Below are positions 10,716 to 18,507 of a stretch of DNA of 33,826 nucleotides, piece by piece. The DNA comes from an uncultured Photobacterium sp. Lineage in GTDB: Bacteria; Pseudomonadota; Gammaproteobacteria; Enterobacterales; Vibrionaceae. The notes beneath the pieces are model-generated. The model had not been told where the DNA came from. It searched no databases and saw only the letters and a list, made by a program, of their open reading frames with translations. The number at the start of each line of letters is the position of its first letter. Within the stretch, counting starts at the first letter, position 1. The translations under genes were made by a program, and so were the position numbers. The stretch lies in NCBI GenBank assembly GCA_947039525.1, contig CAMQZF010000007.1, forward strand, positions 1 to 33,826, written 5' to 3'.

Positions 10716-12271
10716 CTATCTGTACGAAGATGACGAGGACGAATGCCCAAAATCAACGCCGTAATTACGTAGACGCCTGCTCCTAAAATAATTAATCCAA
10801 TCAACCATAAACCACGGTGGGCAGATGAATGCGCTAACCACACAGATAAATTGGGCATTGCAAACCACAAAGCCGCAATCATCGCTAATCCAGCAATGAC
10901 CAAACGTAAAACAAAGAAAAGAGTTGTTTTACTCACCTTGTAGACATTGCCTTTATGTAAGCCACTATAAAGTAATCCAGCATTCAAAAACGCAGACATG
11001 GCGGTTGCAATTGCTAATCCCACATAACCAAAAAACGGCGCTAACATCGCGTTAAACGCCATATTACTTACCATGGCAATGATGCCGTAGCGAACCGGTG
11101 TTTTGGTATCTTGACGTGCGTAATAACCCGGAGCTAAAACTTTAATCAACATAAAGCTCAATAAACCAGCGGATAACGCCCATAAAGACATTGCCGATTG
11201 ATGAACGTCATACAGATTAAACTCACCACGCATGAACAACACCATTAACATGGGTTTTGCTAACATGATCAATCCAATCGTCGCTGGAATGCCCAATAAC
11301 AAGATCATACGAATGCCCCAATCCATCGTTTCAGAGAATTGATTCGATGATTTATCCACGTGCTTACGGGATAAAGCAGGCAAGATTACCGTACCAATGG
11401 CAATACCAAATAACCCTAATGGGAATTCTAATAAACGATCAGAGTAATACAACCAGCTGATTGAACCTGTCATTAAAAAGCTGGCAATCAGCGTATCAAA
11501 CAATAAGTTAATTTGACTGACAGACACACCAAATAAAGCTGGCAGCATCAATTTACGAATGCGTGTCACGCCCGGATCATTCCATCCCCACTGTGGTTTA
11601 ACCAACAAACCCGCTCGCTTTAAAAAGGGCAATTGGAATAAAAATTGAATCAAACCACCTAAAAAGATGCCACAGGCTAATCCAACTTCGGGTTGATGCA
11701 AGTGTGGTGCGATCCAAATAGCACACGCAATGACTGCGACATTTAAAAACACTGGCGTAAAGGAAGAAACCGCAAATTTACCCAATGTGTTTAAAATAGC
11801 ACCAGACATCGCCACAAAAGTCACGAACCACAAATAAGGAAAAGTGATTTTTAATAAAAAACTCGCTAACACAAATTTGTGTGCTTCTGGACCACCATGC
11901 AGCCAATCCCAAAACCAACCAAAGCCAAATATGGCCGTCACGACACCAGAGCCTAGAACACCACAAATGGTCACAACAGTAACAATTGCACCTAACGTAC
12001 CTACGGCTTTTGCAATAAATTCACGGGTTTTATCAATATCGCCATTCGACTGATATTCAGTTAAAACAGGGACAAACGCTTGTGAAAATGCCCCTTCCGC
12101 AAATAGGCGGCGTAAGAAGTTAGGGATTTTATTGGCGAAGAAATACACATCCGCCGCCGCTCCCGCACCCATCAAATGCGCAACCACTACATCTCGTACT
12201 AATCCTAGTACACGAGAAACCAGTGTCATCGCGCTGACAACGAGGCCAGAACGTAAAAGACGCTTACTCAC
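10712..12271 (-). CDS. murJ: Lipid II flippase MurJ (MviN)
   Basis: Integral membrane flippase of the MOP superfamily that moves lipid II across the inner membrane for peptidoglycan synthesis. About 14 hydrophobic segments run through the protein. Family sequences near the N-terminus include TLVSRVLGLVRDVVVA and RIPNFLRR-like KIPNFLRRLFAEGAFSQAFV. The track starts at 12319, but the better start is GTG at 12271 ((M)SKRLLRSGLVVSAMT), preceded by GAGG eight bases upstream. This gives 519 residues, close to the usual 510-525. It is the first gene of a minus-strand run with ribF and ileS and is divergent from rpsT. Confidence 0.95.
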   Translation of the reverse strand: MSKRLLRSGLVVSAMTLVSRVLGLVRDVVVAHLMGAGAAADVYFFANKIPNFLRRLFAEGAFSQAFVPVLTEYQSNGDIDKTREFIAKAVGTLGAIVTVVTICGVLGSGVVTAIFGFGWFWDWLHGGPEAHKFVLASFLLKITFPYLWFVTFVAMSGAILNTLGKFAVSSFTPVFLNVAVIACAIWIAPHLHQPEVGLACGIFLGGLIQFLFQLPFLKRAGLLVKPQWGWNDPGVTRIRKLMLPALFGVSVSQINLLFDTLIASFLMTGSISWLYYSDRLLEFPLGLFGIAIGTVILPALSRKHVDKSSNQFSETMDWGIRMILLLGIPATIGLIMLAKPMLMVLFMRGEFNLYDVHQSAMSLWALSAGLLSFMLIKVLAPGYYARQDTKTPVRYGIIAMVSNMAFNAMLAPFFGYVGLAIATAMSAFLNAGLLYSGLHKGNVYKVSKTTLFFVLRLVIAGLAMIAALWFAMPNLSVWLAHSSAHRGLWLIGLIILGAGVYVITALILGIRPRHLRTDS

Positions 12272-12340
12272 AAAAAAAACCTCATAAACTGAACCCAAAA
12301 AGGTGACTTTCGAATTCAAATGCTGGTAGAATCTGCCGCC

Positions 12341-12370
12341 ATATTAACCGTGTTCATCCGCAAGTGCCAA
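12341..12370 (-). promoter_or_regulatory. Candidate murJ promoter
   Basis: On the minus strand TTGGCA (12365-12370), an 18-base spacer and TAATAT (12341-12346) form a moderate sigma-70 promoter about 70 bases before the murJ GTG. It is divergent from, and does not overlap, the rpsT promoter. Confidence 0.45.
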
Positions 12371-12404
12371 CTTGATTGGTTAGGCGGTTATTTGCACAAA
12401 TCAT

Positions 12405-12433
12405 TTGACATTATCCGGTTTTAAGGGCATAGT
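12405..12433 (+). promoter_or_regulatory. rpsT promoter
   Basis: A perfect -35 TTGACA (12405-12410) is followed, 17 bases later, by CATAGT (12428-12433), a moderate -10. The start would fall near 12440, giving a leader of about 42 bases before the TTG start codon. E. coli rpsT has two promoters; I see only this one clearly. Confidence 0.65.
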
Positions 12434-12481
12434 CCTTCGCCTTAAAATGTCACCAAACCAAGAATTTTGGGAGTAACACCC

Positions 12482-12742
12482 TTGGCAAATATCAAATCAG
12501 CTAAGAAACGTGCGCTCACTTCTGAAAAACGTCGCCAGCACAACGCTAGCCGTCGTTCGATGATGCGTACTTTCTTCAAGAAAGTTATCGCTGCAATTGA
12601 AGCTGGCGATAAAGCAGCTGCTGTTAAAGCGTTTTCAGACATGCAACCTGTTATGGATCGTATGGCTACTAAAGGCCTGATTCACAAAAACAAAGCAGCA
12701 CGTCATAAAGCACGTCTAGCGGCTAAAATCAAAGCTCTTTAA
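12482..12742 (+). CDS. rpsT: 30S ribosomal protein S20
   Basis: Small basic ribosomal protein that binds 16S rRNA early in 30S assembly. The sequence [11 protein letters not shown], followed by [19 protein letters not shown], is S20 throughout. The track frame opens five codons early at 12467. The true start is TTG at 12482, preceded by GGGAG with eight bases between, giving 86 residues against the family's 86-87. E. coli rpsT also uses UUG, and there the weak start supports translational feedback by S20; the same is inferred here. It is monocistronic, with its own promoter and a strong terminator, and lies divergent from murJ and convergent with nhaR. Confidence 0.97.
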   Translation: MANIKSAKKRALTSEKRRQHNASRRSMMRTFFKKVIAAIEAGDKAAAVKAFSDMQPVMDRMATKGLIHKNKAARHKARLAAKIKAL

Positions 12743-12763
12743 TAGAACTTTGTAAGTCGTAAT

Positions 12764-12791
12764 AAAAAAACCGGCTTCTGCCGGTTTTTTT
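12764..12791 (+). terminator. Intrinsic terminator after rpsT
   Basis: CCGGC, loop TTCT and GCCGG, flanked by seven A and seven T, form a strong hairpin 21 bases past the rpsT stop. The A-tract also makes it usable on the opposite strand for nhaR, whose stop lies about 60 bases away. Confidence 0.93.
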
Positions 12792-12851
12792 GTATCTGAG
12801 CATTCTACTCTGCTATTTATTTATCCTAGGCCTTTTACATAATCCTTGTGA

Positions 12852-13742
12852 TTACTCACTAAATAGCTCGGAAAAATCCCCTTCACAAATTCGTTTTACA
12901 GCGGGATGCATGATCATTCGCTCAGCAAAAATCATGTAATATTCTTCTTTCAACTCATCCAACCGCTTTAATTCAGTAACACCTTCAATAATCAATGCTT
13001 CTTTTGCATAGCTCGACGGCGCAACAAAAATAACATTGGGGTACGAACTGAACGCTTTCATTAACGCAGTGTCATCGAATTCACCAAAAATATTCGGGGT
13101 AATCCCCTGCTGATCGAACCATTGATGCAATTTTCGTCCCATGGCTGTTTTTCTGCTGGGCACTAATACTTTATTTTTTTCTAAGCATTCAGGAAATTTC
13201 ATCTGTCCGTCGGTATTCTGACAAAAAAAACTCATGCTGATCTCACCGAGCTTTTTACTGTATAAACCAATATTTTGCGTAGAGTCCACAGGACAATCAG
13301 ATAAAATCATATCCAGTTTATGCTTGGCTAACTTCGTTAATAACAGCTCATGAATCGACTCATAACAGCGTAGGTGAATCCGTTCATCATCAGGCACCCC
13401 TGCTACTAAGATATTACTCACTAAACGCTTAGAGAGCACATCAGCCACACCTATCTCAAATAATTGATTGGTATTTTGAGTATAATTAATGATATCGAGC
13501 ATTTCATAACTTAAATCAAACATCTTATCCGCGTATTTAAAGACTAACTGTCCCAACTCTGTTGGCTCTATTTTTCGACCAACCCGCTTAGTCAAACGCC
13601 CTTTAAAATGTTCTTCTAGCGCACGAATCTGACCTGTTACCGTTTGTGGTGTCAAAAATAGCGCTTCGGCAGCCTTTGTAACGGTGCCTTGTTTGCATAC
13701 CATCCAAAAATAATACAGATGGTTATAGTTCAGATGTGACAC
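12852..13742 (-). CDS. nhaR: LysR-family regulator NhaR (sodium-responsive activator of nhaA)
   Basis: LysR-type transcription factor. In E. coli NhaR activates nhaA in response to Na+. The N-terminal winged helix-turn-helix covers residues 1-65 ([39 protein letters not shown]), and the effector-binding domain follows from about residue 90 ([13 protein letters not shown]). Length 296 matches NhaR (about 300). The GTG start at 13742 has GAGGTG about six bases upstream. It lies 89 bases downstream of nhaA on the same strand, as in the enteric nhaAR operon, but an intrinsic terminator occupies the gap. Assignment is by sequence character and by neighbour. Confidence 0.93.
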   Translation of the reverse strand: MSHLNYNHLYYFWMVCKQGTVTKAAEALFLTPQTVTGQIRALEEHFKGRLTKRVGRKIEPTELGQLVFKYADKMFDLSYEMLDIINYTQNTNQLFEIGVADVLSKRLVSNILVAGVPDDERIHLRCYESIHELLLTKLAKHKLDMILSDCPVDSTQNIGLYSKKLGEISMSFFCQNTDGQMKFPECLEKNKVLVPSRKTAMGRKLHQWFDQQGITPNIFGEFDDTALMKAFSSYPNVIFVAPSSYAKEALIIEGVTELKRLDELKEEYYMIFAERMIMHPAVKRICEGDFSELFSE

Positions 13743-13755
13743 AATTTCACCTCAT

Positions 13756-13791
13756 AAAAAAAGCCCTAACTCTTTGGTAAATTAGGGCTTT
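13756..13791 (-). terminator. Intrinsic terminator between nhaA and nhaR
   Basis: On the minus strand AAAGCCCTAA pairs with TTAGGGCTTT across a 12-base loop and is followed by seven T. The T-run ends just before the nhaR Shine-Dalgarno sequence (GAGGTG). nhaR expression from the nhaA promoter therefore requires read-through. Confidence 0.85.
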
Positions 13792-13831
13792 AATTCGTTT
13801 TTAGTTTAATTTATTCGAAAATAAATCTTTC

Positions 13832-15028
13832 TTAGCTTTCTTCAGCAACATTTGATTCAATGCCCGCTTTTTTCGGTAATACTCGACTTAATAAACAGTA
13901 ACCAACAACCGCAGCGACCGTAGAGCCAATCAAGATACCAAGGCGAGAATACGTTGAGAAATACGCCATTTGCTCAGGTGTCAGCCCAATAAATGCTAGG
14001 GATGAAATGAAGATCGACATCGTAAAGCCGATACCACACAACACTGATACTGCAAAAATATGCTTAAAGTTAATACCGTCAGGCAATTTAGCCCAACCTG
14101 CTTTCACCGCAATGATACAAGCAGTAAAGATACCAAGTGGCTTACCAATAAACAGACCCAGCGCAATACCCATTGGCAACATGTCCGTTAGACCCGATGC
14201 CGATACACCTTCTAATGAGATACCTGCGTTGGCAAAAGCAAACAAAGGCAGAATTAAGTAGGCAACCCAAGGGTGTAACGCGTGCTCAAGATGCTTCAGT
14301 GGTGAGTGTTTATCACTGCGTCCGTCTTTACCATTCAGAGGAATTGCAAAACCTAACACTACACCCGCTAACGTAGCGTGAATACCCGATTGCAATACGC
14401 TGAACCACAAAATTAGACCAACAACAATGTAGGGTAATAATTTCGTTACTTTCATTTTGTTCATGATGAACAATAGCGCGGTTGAACCAAATGCGACAGC
14501 GAGAGCCAATGTTGATAAATCGCTGCTGTAAAACAACGCAATGATAACAATCACACCCAAATCATCAATGATCGCAAGTGCCAATAAGAAGACTTTCAAA
14601 CTAGTTGGTACACGACTACCGAGTAACGCCATGACACCCAAGGCAAAGGCGATGTCGGTAGCTGCAGGAATTGCCCAGCCATTAACCGCCACAGGATCAC
14701 TGTGATTAAAGAAGGTGTAAACCAAAGCTGGCGCTAACATGCCGCCCACTGCAGCAATCGCAGGGAAAATCGCTTTTTCTTTCGTGTTCAACGCGCCTTC
14801 AATCAGCTCTCGTTTTACTTCTAGACCGATCAATAGGAAGAAAATCGCCATCAAACCATCGTTAATCCAATGTGATACCGATAAACCAGCGATGTATGTG
14901 TGCAGTGCTGTTGTGTATGTCGCTCCCAATGGGGAGTTCGCTACCATCATCGCAATGGCGGCTGCAATGATCAAAATGATGCCACCAGCGGACTCTAATT
15001 GTAAAAATTTACGAATAGCATTCGTCAT
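13832..15028 (-). CDS. nhaA: Na+/H+ antiporter NhaA
   Basis: Electrogenic inner-membrane antiporter that expels Na+ (or Li+) in exchange for protons, for salt and alkaline pH tolerance. About 12 transmembrane segments are visible. The ion-binding aspartates are present: the adjacent pair D155-D156 in [12 protein letters not shown] (E. coli D163-D164) and D125 in [11 protein letters not shown] (E. coli D133). Length 398 is close to the family's 388-400. ATG at 15028 follows AGGAG about nine bases upstream. It is expected to be controlled by NhaR, encoded next downstream. The 463-base region upstream, shared with nptA, holds several palindromes that may be operators. Confidence 0.96.
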   Translation of the reverse strand: MTNAIRKFLQLESAGGIILIIAAAIAMMVANSPLGATYTTALHTYIAGLSVSHWINDGLMAIFFLLIGLEVKRELIEGALNTKEKAIFPAIAAVGGMLAPALVYTFFNHSDPVAVNGWAIPAATDIAFALGVMALLGSRVPTSLKVFLLALAIIDDLGVIVIIALFYSSDLSTLALAVAFGSTALLFIMNKMKVTKLLPYIVVGLILWFSVLQSGIHATLAGVVLGFAIPLNGKDGRSDKHSPLKHLEHALHPWVAYLILPLFAFANAGISLEGVSASGLTDMLPMGIALGLFIGKPLGIFTACIIAVKAGWAKLPDGINFKHIFAVSVLCGIGFTMSIFISSLAFIGLTPEQMAYFSTYSRLGILIGSTVAAVVGYCLLSRVLPKKAGIESNVAEES

Positions 15029-15075
15029 TAACCGCCACTCCTATGCAAAAAATCTAAATAAATACAGATAATACC

Positions 15076-15091
15076 CAGAGTGTATGCTCTG
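15076..15091. promoter_or_regulatory. Small palindrome in the nhaA leader
   Basis: CAGAG-TGTATG-CTCTG lies about 48 bases upstream of the nhaA ATG. It could be a short RNA hairpin in the leader or a protein site. Nothing more can be said from sequence. Confidence 0.25.
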
Positions 15092-15246
15092 CGATTACCC
15101 ATTGAGAAATCGTTTGTTTGGATAAAAATACTCGGAAAAACCGAACAATTGAACTCTTTAGAAAGATATAACCTAAATATTCGTCATTCTACATCCCGCG
15201 CATCATACTGCTATTTTATAAAAAAACCGATAGTAATTAAGTTATT

Positions 15247-15272
15247 ACCAATAATAATCATTATTTAATGAT
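15247..15272. promoter_or_regulatory. Fur-box-like sequence and overlapping 7-bp palindrome
   Basis: ACCAATAATAATCATTATT matches the 19-bp Fur consensus GATAATGATAATCATTATC at 14 of 19 positions. It overlaps ATCATTA-TT-TAATGAT, a perfect 7-bp inverted repeat. The surrounding DNA is very AT-rich, so a chance match is quite possible. It lies midway between nhaA and nptA. Confidence 0.3.
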
Positions 15273-15396
15273 AAAGAGTATTCAGCCAACAAATAGATAA
15301 AATGAAATTTTAAATAGTGTTTTATTTTATATTCACTTTATTTGAAGCATAAATTTATTTAATTTTTTATCGTCAATTTTTTGAACAAGACAAAAA

Positions 15397-15430
15397 CTGT
15401 CATATTTCTGAAATATAACATCCCTAATAT
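15397..15430 (+). promoter_or_regulatory. PhoB-dependent promoter of nptA (Pho box plus -10)
   Basis: CTGTCATATTTCTGAAAT (15397-15414) fits the 18-bp Pho box (CTGTCATAWAWCTGTCAY): a perfect first heptamer and a degenerate second at the 11-bp repeat. Ten bases later is TAATAT (15425-15430), the usual distance from Pho box to -10, and there is no -35 of note. Known PhoB promoters have this layout, and it fits a phosphate transporter. The rest of the 463-base nhaA-nptA gap is AT-rich without a credible gene. Confidence 0.75.
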
Positions 15431-15450
15431 GACATCAAATCTTAAAGAAA

Positions 15451-15468
15451 ATGACATCTAAAAGACAT
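15451..15468 (-). promoter_or_regulatory. Second Pho-box-like sequence, reverse orientation, in nptA leader
   Basis: On the minus strand ATGTCTTTTAGATGTCAT has two TGTC(A/T)T heptamers 11 bases apart, as in a Pho box. Another ATGTCAT lies 22 bases further on (15429-15435), so the three are in helical phase. The array sits downstream of the predicted nptA start, inside the leader. Confidence 0.4.
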
Positions 15469-15491
15469 TTGAATGTCACGGAGATATGTTT

Positions 15492-16637
15492 ATGACAACC
15501 CATTCCACTACAACTGTTGCTGATCAAAGCAATTCAAAGCGCATACTACGCTGGGTCAACCTTATTGTTATGTTGTACCTATTGTTAGTTGCTGTTTCTA
15601 TGATCAGCAGTGGCTTTAAATGGTCTGTTGGTGAAGAAGCACAAACCCTATTTGAATTTGCTTCTCATCCTGTTGCCGGTTTAATGATCGGTTTGGTTGC
15701 CACTGCTCTAATTCAATCCTCTAGTACGGTTACTTCGATCATTGTGGGCTTGGTTGCTGGCGGATTATCCGTTGAAACTGCCATTCCTATGGTCATGGGT
15801 GCCAATATCGGTACCACATTAACCAATACTTTGGTGAGTTTGGGTCACGTTCGCTGTAAAGAAGAGTTCCGCCGCGCCTTTGCAAGTGCCACGGTTCATG
15901 ACTTCTTCAATTTACTGGCGGTTGCTATCTTCTTACCACTAGAGATGATGTTCGGTATCTTAGATAAATTATCAAGCTGGTTAGTCTCTCCAATGCTAAG
16001 TGCGGGTGACATGAGCATGAAAGGCATGGACTTCATGAGCCCAATCACAAAACCTGCCGTAGCTTTGGTAAAAGCGCCATTGGAAGTCTTTGGTCAAATG
16101 GGCGGTATTGCACTTATCTTCATCGGTATCGCTCTAATATTTGCAGCAATCACTGCGATGGGAAAATTAATGCGTAGCCTTATGGTTGGTCGTGCAAAAG
16201 ACATTCTGCAAAATGCTATTGGGCGTGGTCCACTGTATGGCATTGCCTCTGGTACTGCGGTAACAATCTTAGTTCAATCATCTTCAACGACCACCAGCTT
16301 AATGGTGCCATTGGTTGGAACTGGTGTCCTAAAAGTACGTGAAGTGTACCCATTCACACTGGGCGCAAACATCGGTACTTGTATTACCGCATTATTAGCA
16401 GCCACTGCTGTCTCTGGTGACTTCGCGGTGTTCGCTCTACAGATTGCATTGGTGCACTTATGTTTCAACGTATTGGCAACGGTTCTTATCTACGGCATTC
16501 CATTCTTACGTGAGATTCCACTGACTTGTGCAAACAAATTGGGTGATTTAGCGGCTAAGAATAAGCTGGCAATCCTAGGGTACATTGGTCTGGTGTTCGT
16601 TGCGATTCCAAGTACTATTCTTGCCATCACAGCCTAA
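15492..16637 (+). CDS. nptA: Na+/phosphate symporter (NptA type, PNaS family)
   Basis: Inner-membrane sodium-coupled phosphate importer related to animal type II NaPi transporters and V. cholerae NptA. The hallmark duplicated QSSS signatures are present: LIQSSSTVTSIIVGL (Q75) and LVQSSSTTTSLMVPL (Q262), each followed by GANIGT (GANIGTTLTNT, GANIGTCITA). This gives the inverted two-repeat layout, with about eight or more hydrophobic segments. The track starts at 15486, but that ATG is only two bases from the Shine-Dalgarno CGGAG. ATG at 15492 is eight bases away and preferred, giving 381 residues. A Pho box and -10 upstream predict induction on phosphate limitation. It is monocistronic and ends in a bidirectional terminator shared with thyA. 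Confidence 0.9.
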   Translation: MTTHSTTTVADQSNSKRILRWVNLIVMLYLLLVAVSMISSGFKWSVGEEAQTLFEFASHPVAGLMIGLVATALIQSSSTVTSIIVGLVAGGLSVETAIPMVMGANIGTTLTNTLVSLGHVRCKEEFRRAFASATVHDFFNLLAVAIFLPLEMMFGILDKLSSWLVSPMLSAGDMSMKGMDFMSPITKPAVALVKAPLEVFGQMGGIALIFIGIALIFAAITAMGKLMRSLMVGRAKDILQNAIGRGPLYGIASGTAVTILVQSSSTTTSLMVPLVGTGVLKVREVYPFTLGANIGTCITALLAATAVSGDFAVFALQIALVHLCFNVLATVLIYGIPFLREIPLTCANKLGDLAAKNKLAILGYIGLVFVAIPSTILAITA

Positions 16638-16651
16638 GCTAAAAACGACAT

Positions 16652-16681
16652 AAAAAAAGCCCGCAAACTGCGGGCTTTTTT
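16652..16681. terminator. Bidirectional terminator between nptA and thyA
   Basis: GCCCGCA-AAC-TGCGGGC is flanked by seven A and six T. It ends nptA on the plus strand and can end thyA on the minus strand; the two genes converge here. Confidence 0.92.
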
Positions 16682-16699
16682 GTTTTAATTTCATAATCT

Positions 16700-17551
16700 T
16701 TAAACAGAAAATGGATATTGAATCGGATCGTGATGTTGATAACCTTCCACTTTGAAATCATCGGTTGTCACCCAAGTTTCAATGTCTTCAAGCGTTTTTA
16801 TTTCAGGATTAATCCAAAAAGTAGGCAGTGGTAATGGCTCACGCTTAAGTTGTACATCACGCATCAAGGCCAATTGATCCTCATAGATGTGTGCATTGAC
16901 TAACTTGTGATACACCTTCCCCGCTTGATGTCCTGTAATTTGAGCCATAAGAGCCAAAAAGACATAACATTGTACTTGATTAAAATTGATTCCAAGCGGT
17001 AGATCAGCCGAGCGCTGAGTACTGTTTAGATATAACTTTCCACCTAATAAAGAAAAGTGATGAGAGTGCATACAAGGACGCAAACAGCCCATTTCAAACT
17101 CACCTGGATTATAGAACGTGATAATTTCACCACGATCATCCACACCACGTTTTAAATCTTCATAAATCTTTTTAAGCTGATCTAAATTTGTTCCATCAGG
17201 CTTTGCCCAACGACGACCTTGAACCCCATAAACGCGGCCCATATCATCTTCACCTTTACGATGAGGATTCTGTTGCCATGCTTCATTGTCATTCGCATTA
17301 GCATTCCACGTATTGCAACCAATGGCCCGAAATTGAGCCGCAGAATCATAACCGCGCAAATACCCTAATAATTCAGCAATAGCCGCTTTCCAAAAACTTT
17401 TACGAGTCGTAATTAACGGGAATTGATTGTTTTCTACATCGTACTCTAAATCAGCATTAATTACGGTCAAACAACGCTTACCTGTGCGCTCGTTAACCAC
17501 CCACTCACCGTCATTGACAATGCGCTGGCATAAATCTAAATATTGCTTCAT
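16700..17551 (-). CDS. thyA: Thymidylate synthase
   Basis: Methylates dUMP to dTMP using methylenetetrahydrofolate. The catalytic cysteine is C160 in [16 protein letters not shown], and the phosphate-binding arginine is R180 in [16 protein letters not shown]. Here the residue after RS is Ala where E. coli has Cys (RSCD), a non-essential position. The ends ([18 protein letters not shown]) and the 283-residue length match the longer Vibrio-type ThyA rather than the 264-residue E. coli form. ATG at 17551 has an AGAGAAG-like ribosome site. It follows lgt, as in many gammaproteobacteria, but a terminator lies between, followed at once by a TATAAT that may be its own promoter. Confidence 0.95.
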   Translation of the reverse strand: MKQYLDLCQRIVNDGEWVVNERTGKRCLTVINADLEYDVENNQFPLITTRKSFWKAAIAELLGYLRGYDSAAQFRAIGCNTWNANANDNEAWQQNPHRKGEDDMGRVYGVQGRRWAKPDGTNLDQLKKIYEDLKRGVDDRGEIITFYNPGEFEMGCLRPCMHSHHFSLLGGKLYLNSTQRSADLPLGINFNQVQCYVFLALMAQITGHQAGKVYHKLVNAHIYEDQLALMRDVQLKREPLPLPTFWINPEIKTLEDIETWVTTDDFKVEGYQHHDPIQYPFSV

Positions 17552-17568
17552 ATCTTCTCTCGCTCATG

Positions 17569-17574
17569 ATTATA
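17569..17574 (-). promoter_or_regulatory. Possible thyA -10 box
   Basis: A perfect TATAAT on the minus strand lies 10 bases after the T-run of the lgt terminator and about 18 bases before the thyA ATG. No good -35 precedes it, because the terminator occupies that position. If used, the leader would be very short. Confidence 0.3.
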
Positions 17575-17578
17575 GAGT

Positions 17579-17616
17579 GATAAGAAAAAAGCAGCCTAAG
17601 CTGCTTTTTTTCTTAT
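17579..17616 (-). terminator. Intrinsic terminator between lgt and thyA
   Basis: AAAAAAGCAGC, a 4-base loop and GCTGCTTTTTT form an 11-bp stem with a T-run on both strands, extended by an imperfect AAGA/TCTT base. It lies about 17 bases past the lgt stop. Confidence 0.88.
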
Positions 17617-17632
17617 GGATGTGCCTGACATT

Positions 17633-18439
17633 TTACGCCATTTTTTGTTTGGATCCGGATTTATATGCCCAAATTAAAATGCCTAGACCGATCAAAATCA
17701 TAGGAAAAGACAAAATTTGTCCCATGCTGATCATGCCATCAAACAACCCTAATTGCGGATCCGGCTGACGGAAGAATTCGACAAAAAAGCGGAAACAACC
17801 ATAGCAAAGTAAAAATAAGCCCGATACCGCGCCTGCCGGACGAGATTTACGAATAAAGACGTTCAAAATAATGAACAATAAAACGCCTTCTAATAAGAAC
17901 TCATAAATTTGCGAAGGGTGGCGTGGAATTGGCCCACCACTTGGGAAAATCATCGCCCATGGTACATCCGTTGGACGTCCCCATAACTCACCGTTAATGA
18001 AGTTACCCAAACGGCCCGCACCCAAGCCAAATGGCACTAATGGCGCAATAAAATCAGCAATAGAGAAGAAGGTTCGATTATGTTTGTGCCCATACCACAA
18101 CATTGCGGTGATTACGCCCAGCAAGCCGCCATGGAAAGACATTCCCCCCGTCCACACCTCAAAGAGATACAAAGGATTTGCCACAAATAAATCAAAGTTA
18201 TAGAACAATACGTAGCCGACACGTCCGCCAATCACTACACCTAAAAAGCCTGCGAATAATAAGTCGCTGACTTGGTCGCGTGTCCAGATACCTTTCGATT
18301 GATCAGCTCGACGATTGGCTAACCACATCGCAAACATAAAACCAATCAAATACATCACGCCATACCAGCGTACTGCTAATGGTCCAAGGTGAACAATGAC
18401 GGGATCAATGTTTGGAAAAATCAAATAACCGTGACTCAT
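17633..18439 (-). CDS. lgt: Prolipoprotein diacylglyceryl transferase
   Basis: First enzyme of lipoprotein maturation: it moves diacylglycerol from phosphatidylglycerol to the lipobox cysteine. Seven hydrophobic segments are visible. The conserved H103 lies in MSFHGGLLG, and the Lgt signature [14 protein letters not shown] is near residue 142. Length 268 is close to the family's 270-290. ATG at 18439 has a weak AGAG site. LspA, which acts next on the same substrates, is encoded elsewhere in this window. It lies 68 bases after the TSUP permease and upstream of thyA. Confidence 0.96.
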   Translation of the reverse strand: MSHGYLIFPNIDPVIVHLGPLAVRWYGVMYLIGFMFAMWLANRRADQSKGIWTRDQVSDLLFAGFLGVVIGGRVGYVLFYNFDLFVANPLYLFEVWTGGMSFHGGLLGVITAMLWYGHKHNRTFFSIADFIAPLVPFGLGAGRLGNFINGELWGRPTDVPWAMIFPSGGPIPRHPSQIYEFLLEGVLLFIILNVFIRKSRPAGAVSGLFLLCYGCFRFFVEFFRQPDPQLGLFDGMISMGQILSFPMILIGLGILIWAYKSGSKQKMA

Positions 18440-18475
18440 TCAATACATTCTCTTTTATAGTAAAAACAATCAATA

Positions 18476-18493
18476 ACACAATGTCGATTGTGT
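18476..18493 (-). other. Short hairpin between the TSUP permease and lgt
   Basis: ACACAAT-CGAC-ATTGTGT is a perfect 7-bp stem in the 68-base gap. A T-rich tract (TGTTTTTACT) follows about 9 bases later on the minus strand, so it is only a poor candidate for a terminator. Confidence 0.3.
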
Positions 18494-18507
18494 CATCCTA
18501 CTAACAC

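Noticed and set aside
15080-15268. 62-residue plus-strand ORF between nhaA and nptA
   Set aside because: No ribosome site, no recognisable domain, and AT-driven composition ending in poly-Ile; it lies in the nhaA control region.
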